Shown piece by piece: positions 42,220 through 51,208 of a stretch of 64,000 nucleotides of DNA. Source of the stretch: WTJD01 sp964225175 (GTDB taxonomy: Bacteria > Pseudomonadota > Gammaproteobacteria > Xanthomonadales > SZUA-36); contig CAXQNK010000105.1 in the NCBI GenBank assembly GCA_964225175.1, forward strand, positions 33,725-97,724, given 5' to 3'. Positions within the stretch are counted from its first letter, which is position 1. Each line of letters starts with the position of its first letter. The notes below the pieces were generated by a model that saw nothing but the letters and a program-made list of their open reading frames with translations, ran no database searches and was not told where the DNA came from. A program made the translations under genes and the position numbers.

Positions 42220-42432
42220 ATGCGGTTCTTGATTGTCATCATCGTGTTGCTCCTTGCAGTTTACAAATTTATGCCTGAACCGGAGCCCGTTCCCCTTGAG
42301 GAGGGCATCATTGGGGAGCAGGTGAAGGTTTTGCGGAAAGCCGAGAATTACGAGGACCAGTACATCAAGTCCACCGACGCTCGAAAAGAGCAGATGGAGG
42401 AGCAGTTGGAAAAAGCGGCTGGAGGCGGCTGA
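42220..42432 (+). CDS. Small membrane-anchored hypothetical protein
   Basis: A 70-residue protein with one N-terminal hydrophobic helix (residues 2-17) and a charged tail ending AGGG. ATG 42220 has GATGAGGT upstream. It lies between tdk and a convergent PLP gene (eight-base gap). Not recognised; could be a small inner-membrane protein of the kind seen near tdk in some gammaproteobacteria, but I cannot support a function. Confidence 0.6.
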   Translation: MRFLIVIIVLLLAVYKFMPEPEPVPLEEGIIGEQVKVLRKAENYEDQYIKSTDARKEQMEEQLEKAAGGG

Positions 42433-42440
42433 TTCCAGAT

Positions 42441-43586
42441 CTATTTCTGAGAGTTTCGGCTGCTTTCTAAAGCCTGGCGCAATTCCGAAACGATGTCGGC
42501 GGCATCCTCGATGCCCACTGAAACCCTGATCAACTGGTCTCTGATTCCAAGGCGTTCTCGTTCATCTTTCGGCACTTTCTCGTGCGACGTGGCGACCGGC
42601 TGCGAGACAATGGTCTCAATGCCACCAAGACTCACCGCGCACGGAATCCACTTCAGCTGACTCAGAAAACCAATGGGTTGAATGTCCTCGGCGAGTTCGA
42701 AACTCAGCATGCCGCCAAATTCACTCATTTGTCGGACCGCGATATCGTGACCAGGATGGCTTTCCAGGCCCGGATAATATACCCGTTGCACCGCCTCGTT
42801 TTGGTCCAGCGCCTCCGCGACAGCCATTGCGTTAACGCTTTGCTGGCGGACCCGCAAGGCCAGTGTTTTCAAACTGCGCTCGAGGAGCGCGCAGTCCTGT
42901 GCATTCAGGTTGCCGCCATACATCAGGGCATGAGCGCGAATTGTGCCGATTAATTCCGCAGAGCCAAGAATGGCTCCGCAGGACAGATCGCTGTGGCCGC
43001 CAAGGTACTTGGTGCCGCTGTGCACGACCAGGTCGAAGCCAAAGCGCAGAGGGTTCTGCAAAATAGGAGTTGCGAAGGTGTTGTCAATGACGCTGATGAG
43101 TTCGAATTCGCGAGCAAATTCCGCGACTACGGTGAGATCCACAACCGATAGCAGTGGGTTGGTGGGAGACTCCACAAACAGCAATTTCGTATTGGGCCTG
43201 AGTCCGGCGCTCAGATCTGGAATCGTTCCCGCGCAAAAGCTGTAGTCGATCCCCAGTCGATCGAATTCCCTCGTCACCAGCCCATAGGTTCCGCCGTAAA
43301 CCCCCTCGAGCACAATGGCGTGATCGCCGGGGGCGAGCAGCCCGATGGTTGCCGCAGATATGGCGGCCATGCCCGAACTTGTCACCATGCCGTCTTCGGC
43401 CGACTCCAGAGCGCACAGCTTGTCCGCGACCACCTGCTGGTTGAAGGTATTGAAATAACGGGGATAGCGAATGTGGGGCGTGCCCAGGTATTCGATGGCA
43501 CTGGAGGTAAATATCGGAGAATTGATGCCCCCTTGATTCGACTCCGACCTGCTTCCTGCGTGCACAGACATGGTTGATTTTTTCAC
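42441..43586 (-). CDS. Trans-sulfuration PLP enzyme (cystathionine gamma-synthase/beta-lyase-like)
   Basis: A 381-residue fold-type I PLP enzyme. GMAAISAATIGLL, then IDNTFATPILQNPL and VHSGTKYLGGHSDLS with the Schiff-base Lys, and SLGGIETIVSQP near the end match the Cys/Met metabolism PLP family. It could be cystathionine gamma-synthase, gamma-lyase or beta-lyase; I cannot separate these from sequence alone. It acts in the cytoplasm in methionine/cysteine metabolism. Confidence 0.93.
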   Translation of the reverse strand: MKKSTMSVHAGSRSESNQGGINSPIFTSSAIEYLGTPHIRYPRYFNTFNQQVVADKLCALESAEDGMVTSSGMAAISAATIGLLAPGDHAIVLEGVYGGTYGLVTREFDRLGIDYSFCAGTIPDLSAGLRPNTKLLFVESPTNPLLSVVDLTVVAEFAREFELISVIDNTFATPILQNPLRFGFDLVVHSGTKYLGGHSDLSCGAILGSAELIGTIRAHALMYGGNLNAQDCALLERSLKTLALRVRQQSVNAMAVAEALDQNEAVQRVYYPGLESHPGHDIAVRQMSEFGGMLSFELAEDIQPIGFLSQLKWIPCAVSLGGIETIVSQPVATSHEKVPKDERERLGIRDQLIRVSVGIEDAADIVSELRQALESSRNSQK

Positions 43587-43627
43587 TCTTTAGCTCCTGC
43601 TGCCGGGTTTTTCATCCCGTGTGGGTT

Positions 43628-43665
43628 CATGGCGAGCGCCCCATTTCGGGGTGATTCACGCCATG
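43628..43665 (-). repeat. Structured inverted repeat between mutM and the PLP gene
   Basis: CATGGCG (43628-43634) pairs with CGCCATG (43659-43665), and inside it GCCCC (43638-43642) pairs with GGGGT/GGGG (43648-43651). No T run follows on the minus strand, so it is not a typical terminator of mutM; it may be a 5' element of the PLP gene. Confidence 0.35.
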
Positions 43666-43667
43666 AT

Positions 43668-44477
43668 TTAGCGCTGACATGATGAACAATAATAGGACGA
43701 TCTTTGCCCGATCACTTTTCGCCTGATCGTGCCACTGCATTGCATGCAAGTGAGTCCATTCCGCTCGTAGACCAAAAGATCCTGCGCGAAATATCCTGGG
43801 GTGCCGCCGGTACCACTGAAGTCTCTCAAAGTGGTACCTCCCTGTTGAATCGCGCGGCGAAGCACATCACGAATTGCCTCAGCAAGGACCGTGTAGCGCG
43901 CCAGCGAAATCCTACCTGCCGCGCGATTTGGATGAATTCCCGCCATGAACAAGGCTTCGGAGGCATAAATGTTTCCGACACCGACGACGACCCGGCCATC
44001 CATGATGAAACTCTTCACCGGCAGTCTACGGTTGTGAGCCAGTCGGTGCAGATACTGCCCATCAAAATCATTCCCCAGCGGTTCGGGACCCAGCGAAGCG
44101 AGCAGCGCGTGGCGCTCTGCCGGGCCCTCACTCCAGTGCAGTGACCCAAAGCGTCTCGGATCGCAGTAGCGCAAGGTGACTCGGTCGGTATTGATGTCGA
44201 AGTGTTCATGTTTGCGCAGAGCTTCATTCTCGCGACTGGCGCGGATGGAGCCAGACATCCCCAGGTGCAACAGCAATGCGCCCCACGAACCTTCGATGAT
44301 GATGTACTTGGCTCGCCTTCTCACCCGCTCAACGCGTTGACCGCATGCGGCAAGAACCTGGTCGCTCACAGGCCATCGCAACCGAGGCTCGCGAATATCG
44401 ATGGAGATGATGGTTTGACCCTCAAGCCAGGGCCGTATGCCTCGACAGGTGGTCTCAACTTCGGGTAATTCCGGCAC
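43668..44477 (-). CDS. mutM: Formamidopyrimidine-DNA glycosylase
   Basis: A 269-residue bifunctional glycosylase/AP lyase that removes oxidised purines. PELPEVETT directly after the initiator puts the catalytic Pro/Glu at the N-terminus, so the GTG at 44477 (with AGGC and GAGG-like bases upstream) is the start, not 44504. H2TH residues follow, and the C-terminal zinc finger reads CMQC and CSSC. It fits the oxidative-damage theme but is a normal housekeeping gene. Confidence 0.97.
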   Translation of the reverse strand: MPELPEVETTCRGIRPWLEGQTIISIDIREPRLRWPVSDQVLAACGQRVERVRRRAKYIIIEGSWGALLLHLGMSGSIRASRENEALRKHEHFDINTDRVTLRYCDPRRFGSLHWSEGPAERHALLASLGPEPLGNDFDGQYLHRLAHNRRLPVKSFIMDGRVVVGVGNIYASEALFMAGIHPNRAAGRISLARYTVLAEAIRDVLRRAIQQGGTTLRDFSGTGGTPGYFAQDLLVYERNGLTCMQCSGTIRRKVIGQRSSYYCSSCQR

Positions 44478-44492
44478 CCCTATGCCTCGCTT

Positions 44493-46514
44493 GTGAATCC
44501 GCAATACAATACTGCAAACAGTGGGGTCAAATCACTCGTGCTTCCAGAGGCTGTCATCCTGGCTGGTGTGGATACCGGCGGTACATTCACAGATGTTGTC
44601 GTCGCCCTCGATGGCACGCTCAGGCACTGCAAGGTGTTATCCACCCCGGATGATCCCTCTGAAGCGATTCATGAAGGCCTGGAGCGCCTGGGCGTTGCGC
44701 AGACGGTCACTCGGTTAATCCATGGAACGACGGTAGGTACGAATGCGGTGCTGGAAGGCAAGGGCGCTAAGGTCGTTTATGTGACGAGCGAGGGATTCGG
44801 CGATGTTCTCACGCTGGGGCGCCAGCAACGTTCGGAAGTTTATTCACTGTGCCAAGCCAAATTGAGCCCCCCGGTCCCGGCCGCGTTGTGTCTGGAGGTG
44901 CCCATACGTATTACCGCTGATGGCGAGCTTCTGCATCGTGCGGATGAGGAAGCGCTCACCCAACTTGAGGAGACTGTTCGCGAACTGGATCCGGACGCAG
45001 TGGCAGTCAACCTTTTGTTTTCCTTCCTGCGCCCGGACGAAGAGCGGCGTGTTGCGTCGGCTCTTGGTGAAGCCTGGTTTGTTTCCCTGTCCAGCGAGGT
45101 TTTGCCTGAATCACGGGAATACGAGCGGGGTATGGCCACATGGCTGAACGCATCGGTGGGTCCTGTCATATCCCGCTATCTGAAAAAGTTGCAGCGGCGA
45201 CTGCCTCAGGCCGAGATTTCCGTGATGCAGTCCTCGGGCACAACCATTTCAGCGGGCCAGGCGGCGCAGCAGGCTGTGCGGCTGCTTTTGTCTGGACCCG
45301 CGGGCGGTTTGGCCGCTGCACGTTTGTTGGCACAAGAGTGCGAAATAGACCGCCTCTTGAGCTTTGACATGGGCGGCACATCGACCGACGTATCTCTTTT
45401 GGAGGGCGAGCTTGCACTTGCGCACAGAGGTTCAATCGCCTCCTGGCCGTTGACCATACCCTCCGTGGACATCCAGACCATCGGTGCGGGTGGGGGTTCA
45501 ATCGCCTCTGTGGATCTGGGCGGGGCGCTTAAGGTTGGACCTGAATCGGCGGGTGCTTCACCCGGGCCGGCCTGCTATGCGCTGGGTGGCCAGCAGCCAA
45601 CCGTTACAGACGCCAACCTGGTGCTGGGCCGGATTCCAGATACGGTCTTGCTGGGCGGCTACCTGTCATTGTGTGTCGAATCTGCCGGGAGGGTAATGGA
45701 CGCATTGGCTGGGGAACTGGGCTGTTCGCGAATCGAAGCAGCCCAGGGCGTCATTCGTCTTGCAAATGAGCACATGGCCCGAGCGCTCAGGATAATTTCC
45801 GTCGAACGCGGTCATGACCCCGCCCGATTCGCATTGCTTGGTTTTGGCGGTGCAGGCGGCCTGCACGCCTGTGAGCTCGCCGAGCTTATGGGTATAAAGT
45901 GCATTGTTCTTCCGGCCAGAGCCGGCGTGCTCTCAGCGGCCGGAATGTTGGCCAGCGAGCCCGGCAGGGACTTCTCACGAGCAGTGTTGGAATTAATCGA
46001 GCGTTTCCCAGGCGAGAACATCGAAGCGGGTTTTGCAGTACTTGAGCAGCGCGCAGCCGCACAGCTGCAAGCCGAGGGAATCGCCGCGAGGGAAATCCGG
46101 TATCAGCGCAATCTCGAACTTCGCTATCGAGGCCAGAATGAATCATTGTCCTTGGATTATGAAGGAGGTGCGGATCACGTGGGCCTTTTTCATGCCGAAC
46201 ATGAAAGGGTCTCTGGTCACCGGCTGGATTTACCCGTGGAGTTGGTGAACCTGAGGCTTTCGGCACGCGCGCCGGCCGCCATGCAGCATCTCGACAAGCT
46301 AGAGTCTGTGGAGTCGAATCCAGTGCCCGGAGAGGGATTTGCAACAGACCTGGGGCAGGTGGTTCGGATTTGGGATCGGGAATGCCTTCCGCCAGGATTC
46401 AGCACTAAGGGCCCGGCAATCATCAAAGAACACGCAGCAACGACGTGGTTGGCACCCGGCTGGGATCTCGAGGTGGATGAATGGGGAAACTTGAGGCTTG
46501 CCGTCAATCCATAA
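44493..46514 (+). CDS. Hydantoinase/oxoprolinase family protein, HyuA-like
   Basis: A 673-residue ATP-dependent enzyme subunit. GVDTGGTFTDVV near 25-36 and FDMGGTSTDVSLLEGELALA later are its nucleotide-binding motifs; AAGLGGxxxLHACELAE-like end. HyuA normally pairs with HyuB (N-methylhydantoinase/acetone carboxylase type), but no hyuB is visible here. The GTG at 44493 is 15 bases from mutM; GTG 44538 is an alternative start. Confidence 0.9.
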   Translation: MNPQYNTANSGVKSLVLPEAVILAGVDTGGTFTDVVVALDGTLRHCKVLSTPDDPSEAIHEGLERLGVAQTVTRLIHGTTVGTNAVLEGKGAKVVYVTSEGFGDVLTLGRQQRSEVYSLCQAKLSPPVPAALCLEVPIRITADGELLHRADEEALTQLEETVRELDPDAVAVNLLFSFLRPDEERRVASALGEAWFVSLSSEVLPESREYERGMATWLNASVGPVISRYLKKLQRRLPQAEISVMQSSGTTISAGQAAQQAVRLLLSGPAGGLAAARLLAQECEIDRLLSFDMGGTSTDVSLLEGELALAHRGSIASWPLTIPSVDIQTIGAGGGSIASVDLGGALKVGPESAGASPGPACYALGGQQPTVTDANLVLGRIPDTVLLGGYLSLCVESAGRVMDALAGELGCSRIEAAQGVIRLANEHMARALRIISVERGHDPARFALLGFGGAGGLHACELAELMGIKCIVLPARAGVLSAAGMLASEPGRDFSRAVLELIERFPGENIEAGFAVLEQRAAAQLQAEGIAAREIRYQRNLELRYRGQNESLSLDYEGGADHVGLFHAEHERVSGHRLDLPVELVNLRLSARAPAAMQHLDKLESVESNPVPGEGFATDLGQVVRIWDRECLPPGFSTKGPAIIKEHAATTWLAPGWDLEVDEWGNLRLAVNP

Positions 46515-46516
46515 AA

Positions 46517-46543
46517 AAACCCGCTTCGAAGTGGCGGGTTTTC
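46517..46543. terminator. Bidirectional terminator after the hyuA-like gene and rpmG
   Basis: AAACCCGC (46517-46524) pairs with GCGGGTTT (46534-46541) with A and T runs on both flanks. It ends the plus-strand gene (stop at 46514) and the minus-strand rpmBG transcript (stop at 46566). Confidence 0.8.
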
Positions 46544-46565
46544 GTGTCTGGCAGTTTGTCGATCT

Positions 46566-46733
46566 TTATTTGATCTTGGCTTCCTTATACACCACGTGCT
46601 TCCGCACCACGGGGTCATATTTCCTGATCTCCATTTTTCCCGGCGTGTTTTTCTTGTTTTTATCGGTCGTATAGAAGTGACCGGTGCCGGCAGATGAAAC
46701 CAAGCGTATTTTATCGCGTGCTGATTTAGCCAT
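46566..46733 (-). CDS. rpmG: 50S ribosomal protein L33
   Basis: A 55-residue protein too short for length filters: MAKSARDKIRLVSSAGTGHF, then TDKNKKNTPGKMEIRKYDP and VVRKHVVYKEAKIK. It lacks the Cys-pair zinc motif, so it is the zinc-independent L33 type. ATG at 46733, fifteen bases after rpmB, with which it forms the usual operon. Confidence 0.97.
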   Translation of the reverse strand: MAKSARDKIRLVSSAGTGHFYTTDKNKKNTPGKMEIRKYDPVVRKHVVYKEAKIK

Positions 46734-46747
46734 GACTGATTGCTCCT

Positions 46748-46984
46748 TTAAACGCGTTCGCCGCGGGCGCGTAAATCTTTGAGGACCACATCAATACCCT
46801 TTTTGTCGATGATTCGGAGTCCCTTGGTCGACACGCGCAGTTTCACCCAGCGGTTTTCACTTTCCACCCAAAAACGGTGATTGTGAAGATTGGGCAGGAA
46901 ACGCCGCTTGCTCTTGATGTTGGAGTGCGACACGTTGTTTCCAGTGACCGGACGCTTGCCGGTAACCTGACATACTCTGGACAT
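46748..46984 (-). CDS. rpmB: 50S ribosomal protein L28
   Basis: A 78-residue ribosomal protein, MSRVCQVTGKRPVTGNNVSH at the start and FWVESENRWVKLRVSTKGLR later, standard length. It is in the usual order rpmB-rpmG, downstream of radC on the same strand with a gap of about 75 bases. Confidence 0.99.
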   Translation of the reverse strand: MSRVCQVTGKRPVTGNNVSHSNIKSKRRFLPNLHNHRFWVESENRWVKLRVSTKGLRIIDKKGIDVVLKDLRARGERV

Positions 46985-47058
46985 GGGTTTTTTCCGATCA
47001 TTCTGCTGCGAAACAGGGGCGCATTTTATACATCAACTGGGCCCGGCTTGCAAGGTTA

Positions 47059-47715
47059 TCAGGCAGAAACCGGCCCTGGCTCCATGCTTTGCAATGGGCT
47101 TTGGAGTAAGCCGCGTTTGGCCATAGAAACGGGTTGTCCCGCCCCCAGGATAAGGTGGTCCAACAAGCGAATGTCCAGAAGCGCGAGGGCGTGACCGAGT
47201 CGTTGCGTAACAGACCGGTCGGCAAGGCTGGGTTCGTTGATCCCCGAAGGATGATTATGCGCGGCGATGATTGCTGCTGCGCCAAGGATCAATGCGCGCT
47301 CAGCGACCACTCGGGGGTGCACCTGGGCGCAATCGATCGTACCCAGGAATAATTCCTCCGAGCAGATCACACTGTGGCGGGAGTCCAGAAAAATGACTGC
47401 AAATACCTCCCTGCCGCGACCGCCGATCCATGACTGCAAATAGTCCGCCGTGGCGTTTGGGCTGCTCAGCGTGATACCTGGCCTGAGTTGGGCCCAATGC
47501 CAGCGTCGCTGCAGTTCCAATGCGGCAGCCAAGCCAATCAGGCCAATGTCGTCCGCATCCCGTATATTCAGGGTGCGCTCATTAAGGCGTCTGAACAGGG
47601 TCCGCAGCCCATCGGGTTGTGCAAGCAACCGAATTGCATGCGAATGGTGGGTCTGCTCAGGTCGCCCAGCGGCGAGACTGAGGGCGAGTAGTTCGGCATC
47701 GCTGGCACGGACCAT
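47059..47715 (-). CDS. radC: RadC/JAB-domain protein
   Basis: A 218-residue protein with an N-terminal helix-hairpin-helix part (SDAELLALSL, then a three-helix block) and a C-terminal JAB/MPN+ metalloprotease-like domain with AAHNHPSGINEPSLADRSVT. The biochemical role is not established; the old recombination-repair assignment is doubtful. The ATG at 47715 may not be the true start, since upstream in-frame codons LKINSTGLNALYD look protein-like but lack a standard start with a ribosome site. It precedes rpmB, as usual. Confidence 0.93.
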   Translation of the reverse strand: MVRASDAELLALSLAAGRPEQTHHSHAIRLLAQPDGLRTLFRRLNERTLNIRDADDIGLIGLAAALELQRRWHWAQLRPGITLSSPNATADYLQSWIGGRGREVFAVIFLDSRHSVICSEELFLGTIDCAQVHPRVVAERALILGAAAIIAAHNHPSGINEPSLADRSVTQRLGHALALLDIRLLDHLILGAGQPVSMAKRGLLQSPLQSMEPGPVSA

Positions 47716-48023
47716 GTCGTAAAGTGCGTTGAGTCCGGTGCTGTTAATTTTCAGCTCCCGCCGATTCCGGAATGAAGGCGATGAATTTCACCACCTGATG
47801 ATCGCCTCTCAGGCTCGCTACGGACAGCCGACATGTGCCCGATGAGAAGTAGGAACAACGTGCCAGATTGCCCAGGCTGGCAAGTTTTCCCGGTTGTCGA
47901 AAGGGGCAAGACGGCGCTCTCCCGCCTTGATATGATGTGTGGTGGAAAATTTAAAAATTTTAAAAATTTAAACATACCCAGAACAAAAAAATTCACACAT
48001 CACATGTGTCGATTGACCCAAAC
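47716..48023. other. Gap between radC and dut, with AT-rich direct repeats and no coaBC
   Basis: About 300 bases without a supported gene. In most gammaproteobacteria coaBC (dfp) lies between radC and dut, but it is absent. At about 47950-47975 the stretch is nearly all A and T, with TTTAAAAAT twice in tandem followed by TTTAAAC. It may include the dut promoter. Confidence 0.6.
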
Positions 48024-48479
48024 ATGACTGGAATCCAGATTAAATTGCTCGATTCGCGCCTAGGTCAGGACATTGCCTTGCCCGAGTACGCGACCGGCGG
48101 GTCCGCGGGAATGGACCTCAGGGCCTGTATAGAGGACGCGTGGACAATATCGCCCGGAGAAACGGTGCTCATTCCCACGGGATTTGCGATACACATCAGT
48201 GACCCCCGGCTGGCCGCGGTCATCCTTCCGAGATCTGGCTTGGGTCATAAACGCGGCATCGTTCTCGGAAACCTCGTCGGCCTGATAGACAGCGACTATC
48301 AAGGCCAGGTCTACGTGTCCTGCTGGAACCGCTCTGACACGCCATTCGTGATCGAGGTGGGTGCGCGCATTGCCCAGTTGGCGTTCTTGCCGGTTCAGCA
48401 AGTAAAGTGGGACGTGGTGGATGAATTCGATACAACGCGGCGCGGCGCGGGTGGCTTTGGGCATACGGGACAATCATGA
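48024..48479 (+). CDS. dut: Deoxyuridine 5'-triphosphate nucleotidohydrolase (dUTPase)
   Basis: A 151-residue trimeric dUTPase that keeps uracil out of DNA. GSAGMDLRA, PRSGLGHKRGIVLGNLVGLI with DSDYQGQV and RGAGGFGHTG give motifs 1, 3/4 and 5. The start is uncertain: ATG 48024 gives the family-like ITGIQIKLLD-type opening; a GTG at 48006 adds six residues. No ribosome site is clear. algC begins four bases before its stop. Confidence 0.96.
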   Translation: MTGIQIKLLDSRLGQDIALPEYATGGSAGMDLRACIEDAWTISPGETVLIPTGFAIHISDPRLAAVILPRSGLGHKRGIVLGNLVGLIDSDYQGQVYVSCWNRSDTPFVIEVGARIAQLAFLPVQQVKWDVVDEFDTTRRGAGGFGHTGQS

Positions 48480-50395
48480 AACTCGACATCAAGGGACTGT
48501 TGCCCAGCCGGAAAAACAAGGAGGAACCCTCCGATACCCACTTTGCCGACGGTCCTGAAAAAGCCTCGCCGGGCTTAGTGAACAAGCCGACTCCTTTTCT
48601 CGTCGCCGGGCTGCTGCTGGTCATCGCGCCCCTGGTCCTGATGAATTCTGACAGAGAAGAGCGCGCGGAGGCCGAAATGGCTGTCGGAAGCGATATGGTC
48701 TCAAGTATATTCTCAGCCGTAACAGAGCTCAGGGGCCTGCTCGAGAGCAATCAGCTCACCCAATTGGCGCTGACGGCGCTGGAAGACCCTGAGCAAACCC
48801 CGGAATTACAGCAATACATCAGTGAGCAGTTGCCTGAGACGAAAAGCGTTGTTTTGCTCGAGGCTGAACATTACATCACCCGAACAGACCTCAGCCAGGA
48901 AAATGGCTTCGTTCTGATGGACTTGTTGATGGAGGCCGAATCACAAGAGTTTGCCCGTGTTCAATCTTTTGATGATTCGGGTGAGAGGGTCATCGCGACC
49001 GCGAGGGTGCTCAGGCACACCTCGGACGAGTTGCCACTTGAGGATGCTGAGGAGCGACCCACGGAGCCAGTGGCCGAGCCGATCGGGTTTCTGGTTTTGA
49101 AGATGAACCTGGAGTTCGTCACTCACCCCTTTGCTGAAGTAGCGCCGGGTGACATGTTCATCGCGCTCCAGCAGCGCAATGGCCGCTTTGGGTCCACGGT
49201 ATTGGCTGAAAGCAACGCCCAATTGCGCACATCCGAGAATCCCCGAGTGCTCAATGTTCCCTCTTCACGACTCAGTGTCGTTTTGCCGGGAATTCCTTCA
49301 CCTTCCGCATTGCAGGGCTTGCTCAAGGTCCTTGCGATTGCGCTTGGGGCGCTGTGCATCGTATATGGTGCGATGCGGTGGGTACTCGTCAGGCGCCTAA
49401 AAACATCGCTTGAGCCGGACGCGAACGGTGATGAGGCTGCCGAGGCGCTCGAGTTTTCAGGCTTTACAGAAGCACAGGTTGATCACACGCAAGAGTATGA
49501 CTCAGAGCCAGGTTCGCTCGAATCGAATGCGCCCCAGGAGCCGGATCTGACGGTTTCAACCGTTCCAGAATCATCAGCGTCACTGTCCGATGTCGAACCG
49601 GGCACCGATCATGCAGAGGCGCCGAGCGACATGGACCCGGTTGTGCATCTCGAGGCCGATGCCTTTGCCGATGACGGACGAGGTGCACGCTCTGAAGAGA
49701 AAAAATCTGATGAATCCGAAGCCGGCGGGCTTGCATTGAAACAGGAAATATTTCGAGCGTACGATATTCGCGGCATTGTCGGCGAGACGCTGGATCGGGG
49801 CGTGGCGCGCCAGGTAGGCCAGGCGATTGGAGCTGCTGCGCTCGAGGAAAATGCGGACCCGGTTGTTGTCGGCCGTGATGGCCGGCACTCCGGTCCAAGC
49901 TTATCGAGGGGGATGATCGAGGGCATTGCCTCGACTGGCTGCGATGTGGTTGATGTGGGCGCTGTGCCCACTGGAGCCCTTTATTTCATGGCCAATGTCA
50001 TCGACAGCGGCTCGGGCGTCATGATTACCGGCAGTCACAATCCGCCGGAATACAATGGATTCAAAGTAATGATTGGCGGTGAGACTCTTGCGGGAGACCG
50101 CATTACCGCGCTTTTTCACCGACTGCAAGCCGGCAATCTTCCTGTCGGTCAGGGCTCTGTCACGCAGGTTTCGGTTCTCGAGCGTTACAGGGAACGCATT
50201 GCAGGCGACATTCAATTGCAGCGACCAATCAGGGTGGTTGCAGATTGTGGCAATGGAATCGGGGGCGCTTGCGCAACGGACATCCTGCAAGCCATCGGCG
50301 CTGATGTTTTGCCGCTCTATGATGAGGTGGACGGCGATTTCCCGAATCACCACCCGGACCCCAGTGAGCCTGAAAATCTGAATGACCTGATCTAA
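48476..50395 (+). CDS. algC: Phosphomannomutase/phosphoglucomutase, 5' part before in-frame TAA
   Basis: The first 639 residues of a membrane-anchored AlgC-type hexose phosphate mutase. Two hydrophobic helices near 38-56 and 280-298 bracket a periplasmic-type segment; after an acidic linker comes the mutase part (LKQEIFRAYDIRGIVGETLD) with the phospho-serine motif TGSHNPP, Ser520. The reading frame ends at TAA 50393-50395, just before the metal-binding loop. It continues in the same frame in 50396-51103. Either a point nonsense mutation, a sequencing error, or a split gene with re-initiation. Confidence 0.85.
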   Translation: MKLDIKGLLPSRKNKEEPSDTHFADGPEKASPGLVNKPTPFLVAGLLLVIAPLVLMNSDREERAEAEMAVGSDMVSSIFSAVTELRGLLESNQLTQLALTALEDPEQTPELQQYISEQLPETKSVVLLEAEHYITRTDLSQENGFVLMDLLMEAESQEFARVQSFDDSGERVIATARVLRHTSDELPLEDAEERPTEPVAEPIGFLVLKMNLEFVTHPFAEVAPGDMFIALQQRNGRFGSTVLAESNAQLRTSENPRVLNVPSSRLSVVLPGIPSPSALQGLLKVLAIALGALCIVYGAMRWVLVRRLKTSLEPDANGDEAAEALEFSGFTEAQVDHTQEYDSEPGSLESNAPQEPDLTVSTVPESSASLSDVEPGTDHAEAPSDMDPVVHLEADAFADDGRGARSEEKKSDESEAGGLALKQEIFRAYDIRGIVGETLDRGVARQVGQAIGAAALEENADPVVVGRDGRHSGPSLSRGMIEGIASTGCDVVDVGAVPTGALYFMANVIDSGSGVMITGSHNPPEYNGFKVMIGGETLAGDRITALFHRLQAGNLPVGQGSVTQVSVLERYRERIAGDIQLQRPIRVVADCGNGIGGACATDILQAIGADVLPLYDEVDGDFPNHHPDPSEPENLNDLI

Positions 50396-51103
50396 ATGGT
50401 CAATTTAACCAATGCGGATCTGGGCGTTGCTTTTGACGGAGATGCGGATCGCCTCGGTGTCGTTACACCGAGTGGCGAGATCGTTTTTGCCGATCGGGTA
50501 ATGATGCTATACGTTGCTGAAATTCTTGGCCGCAACCCGGGCGCTCCCATAATCTATGACGTGAAGTGCACCGGCGCCCTGGCGCAAGTCATCAGTGAGT
50601 CAGGCGGCGAACCGGAGATGTACAAAACCGGTCACTCGCTTATCAAGAATCGCATGAAACAGGTAGGTGCTCCCTTCGCCGGCGAGATGAGCGGGCATTT
50701 TTTCTTTGCGGACCGCTGGTACGGGTTCGACTGCGGCATCTACTCCGCATGCCGTTTGTTGGAAATACTCGCCCTTGATGAACGAACGCCAAAGGAAGTC
50801 CTCAGCGGTCTGCCGAACAGCATCAGCACACCAGAGCTCAAGGTACACATGCAGGAAGGGGAGAATCACGCCTTTGTGAAACGTTTCCAGGACGAGGCGG
50901 TCTTTCCAGGCGCCAGTGTCAGTACGATTGATGGATTTCGCGCAGATTTTGAAGCTGGTTGGGGCCTGTGCCGGGCTTCCAATACGACACCCATCCTGGT
51001 CGTCAGGTTTGACGCGCAGTCAGAAGAGGCATTGGCGACCATCAAGGAGGCCTTCCGCGCACAAATGCTTGCCATTGAACCCGAGCTGGATTTGCCGTTC
51101 TAA
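50396..51103 (+). CDS. algC: Phosphomannomutase/phosphoglucomutase, 3' part after in-frame TAA
   Basis: A 235-residue frame beginning with an ATG immediately after the TAA. MVNLTNADLGVAFDGDADRL holds the metal loop DGDADR (residues 14-19); GEMSGHFFFADRWYGFDCGI is the sugar-binding loop and SNTTPILVVRFDA the phosphate-binding loop. Joined with the previous ORF it gives a full-length mutase. A CAA-to-TAA or AAA-to-TAA change would explain the break. The 105 bases after it contain a hairpin (CCGGTCC at 51114, GGACCGG at 51125) without a T run. Confidence 0.85.
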   Translation: MVNLTNADLGVAFDGDADRLGVVTPSGEIVFADRVMMLYVAEILGRNPGAPIIYDVKCTGALAQVISESGGEPEMYKTGHSLIKNRMKQVGAPFAGEMSGHFFFADRWYGFDCGIYSACRLLEILALDERTPKEVLSGLPNSISTPELKVHMQEGENHAFVKRFQDEAVFPGASVSTIDGFRADFEAGWGLCRASNTTPILVVRFDAQSEEALATIKEAFRAQMLAIEPELDLPF

Positions 51104-51208
51104 GAGACAATGCCCGGTCCGCAGGGACCGGTAGAGTGAACAGCGAGAGCGCAGCGGGCGGATGGCCCCTCTCGCCAGACACCTATTTGAAGTGAAGGAG
51201 ATTCAGCC

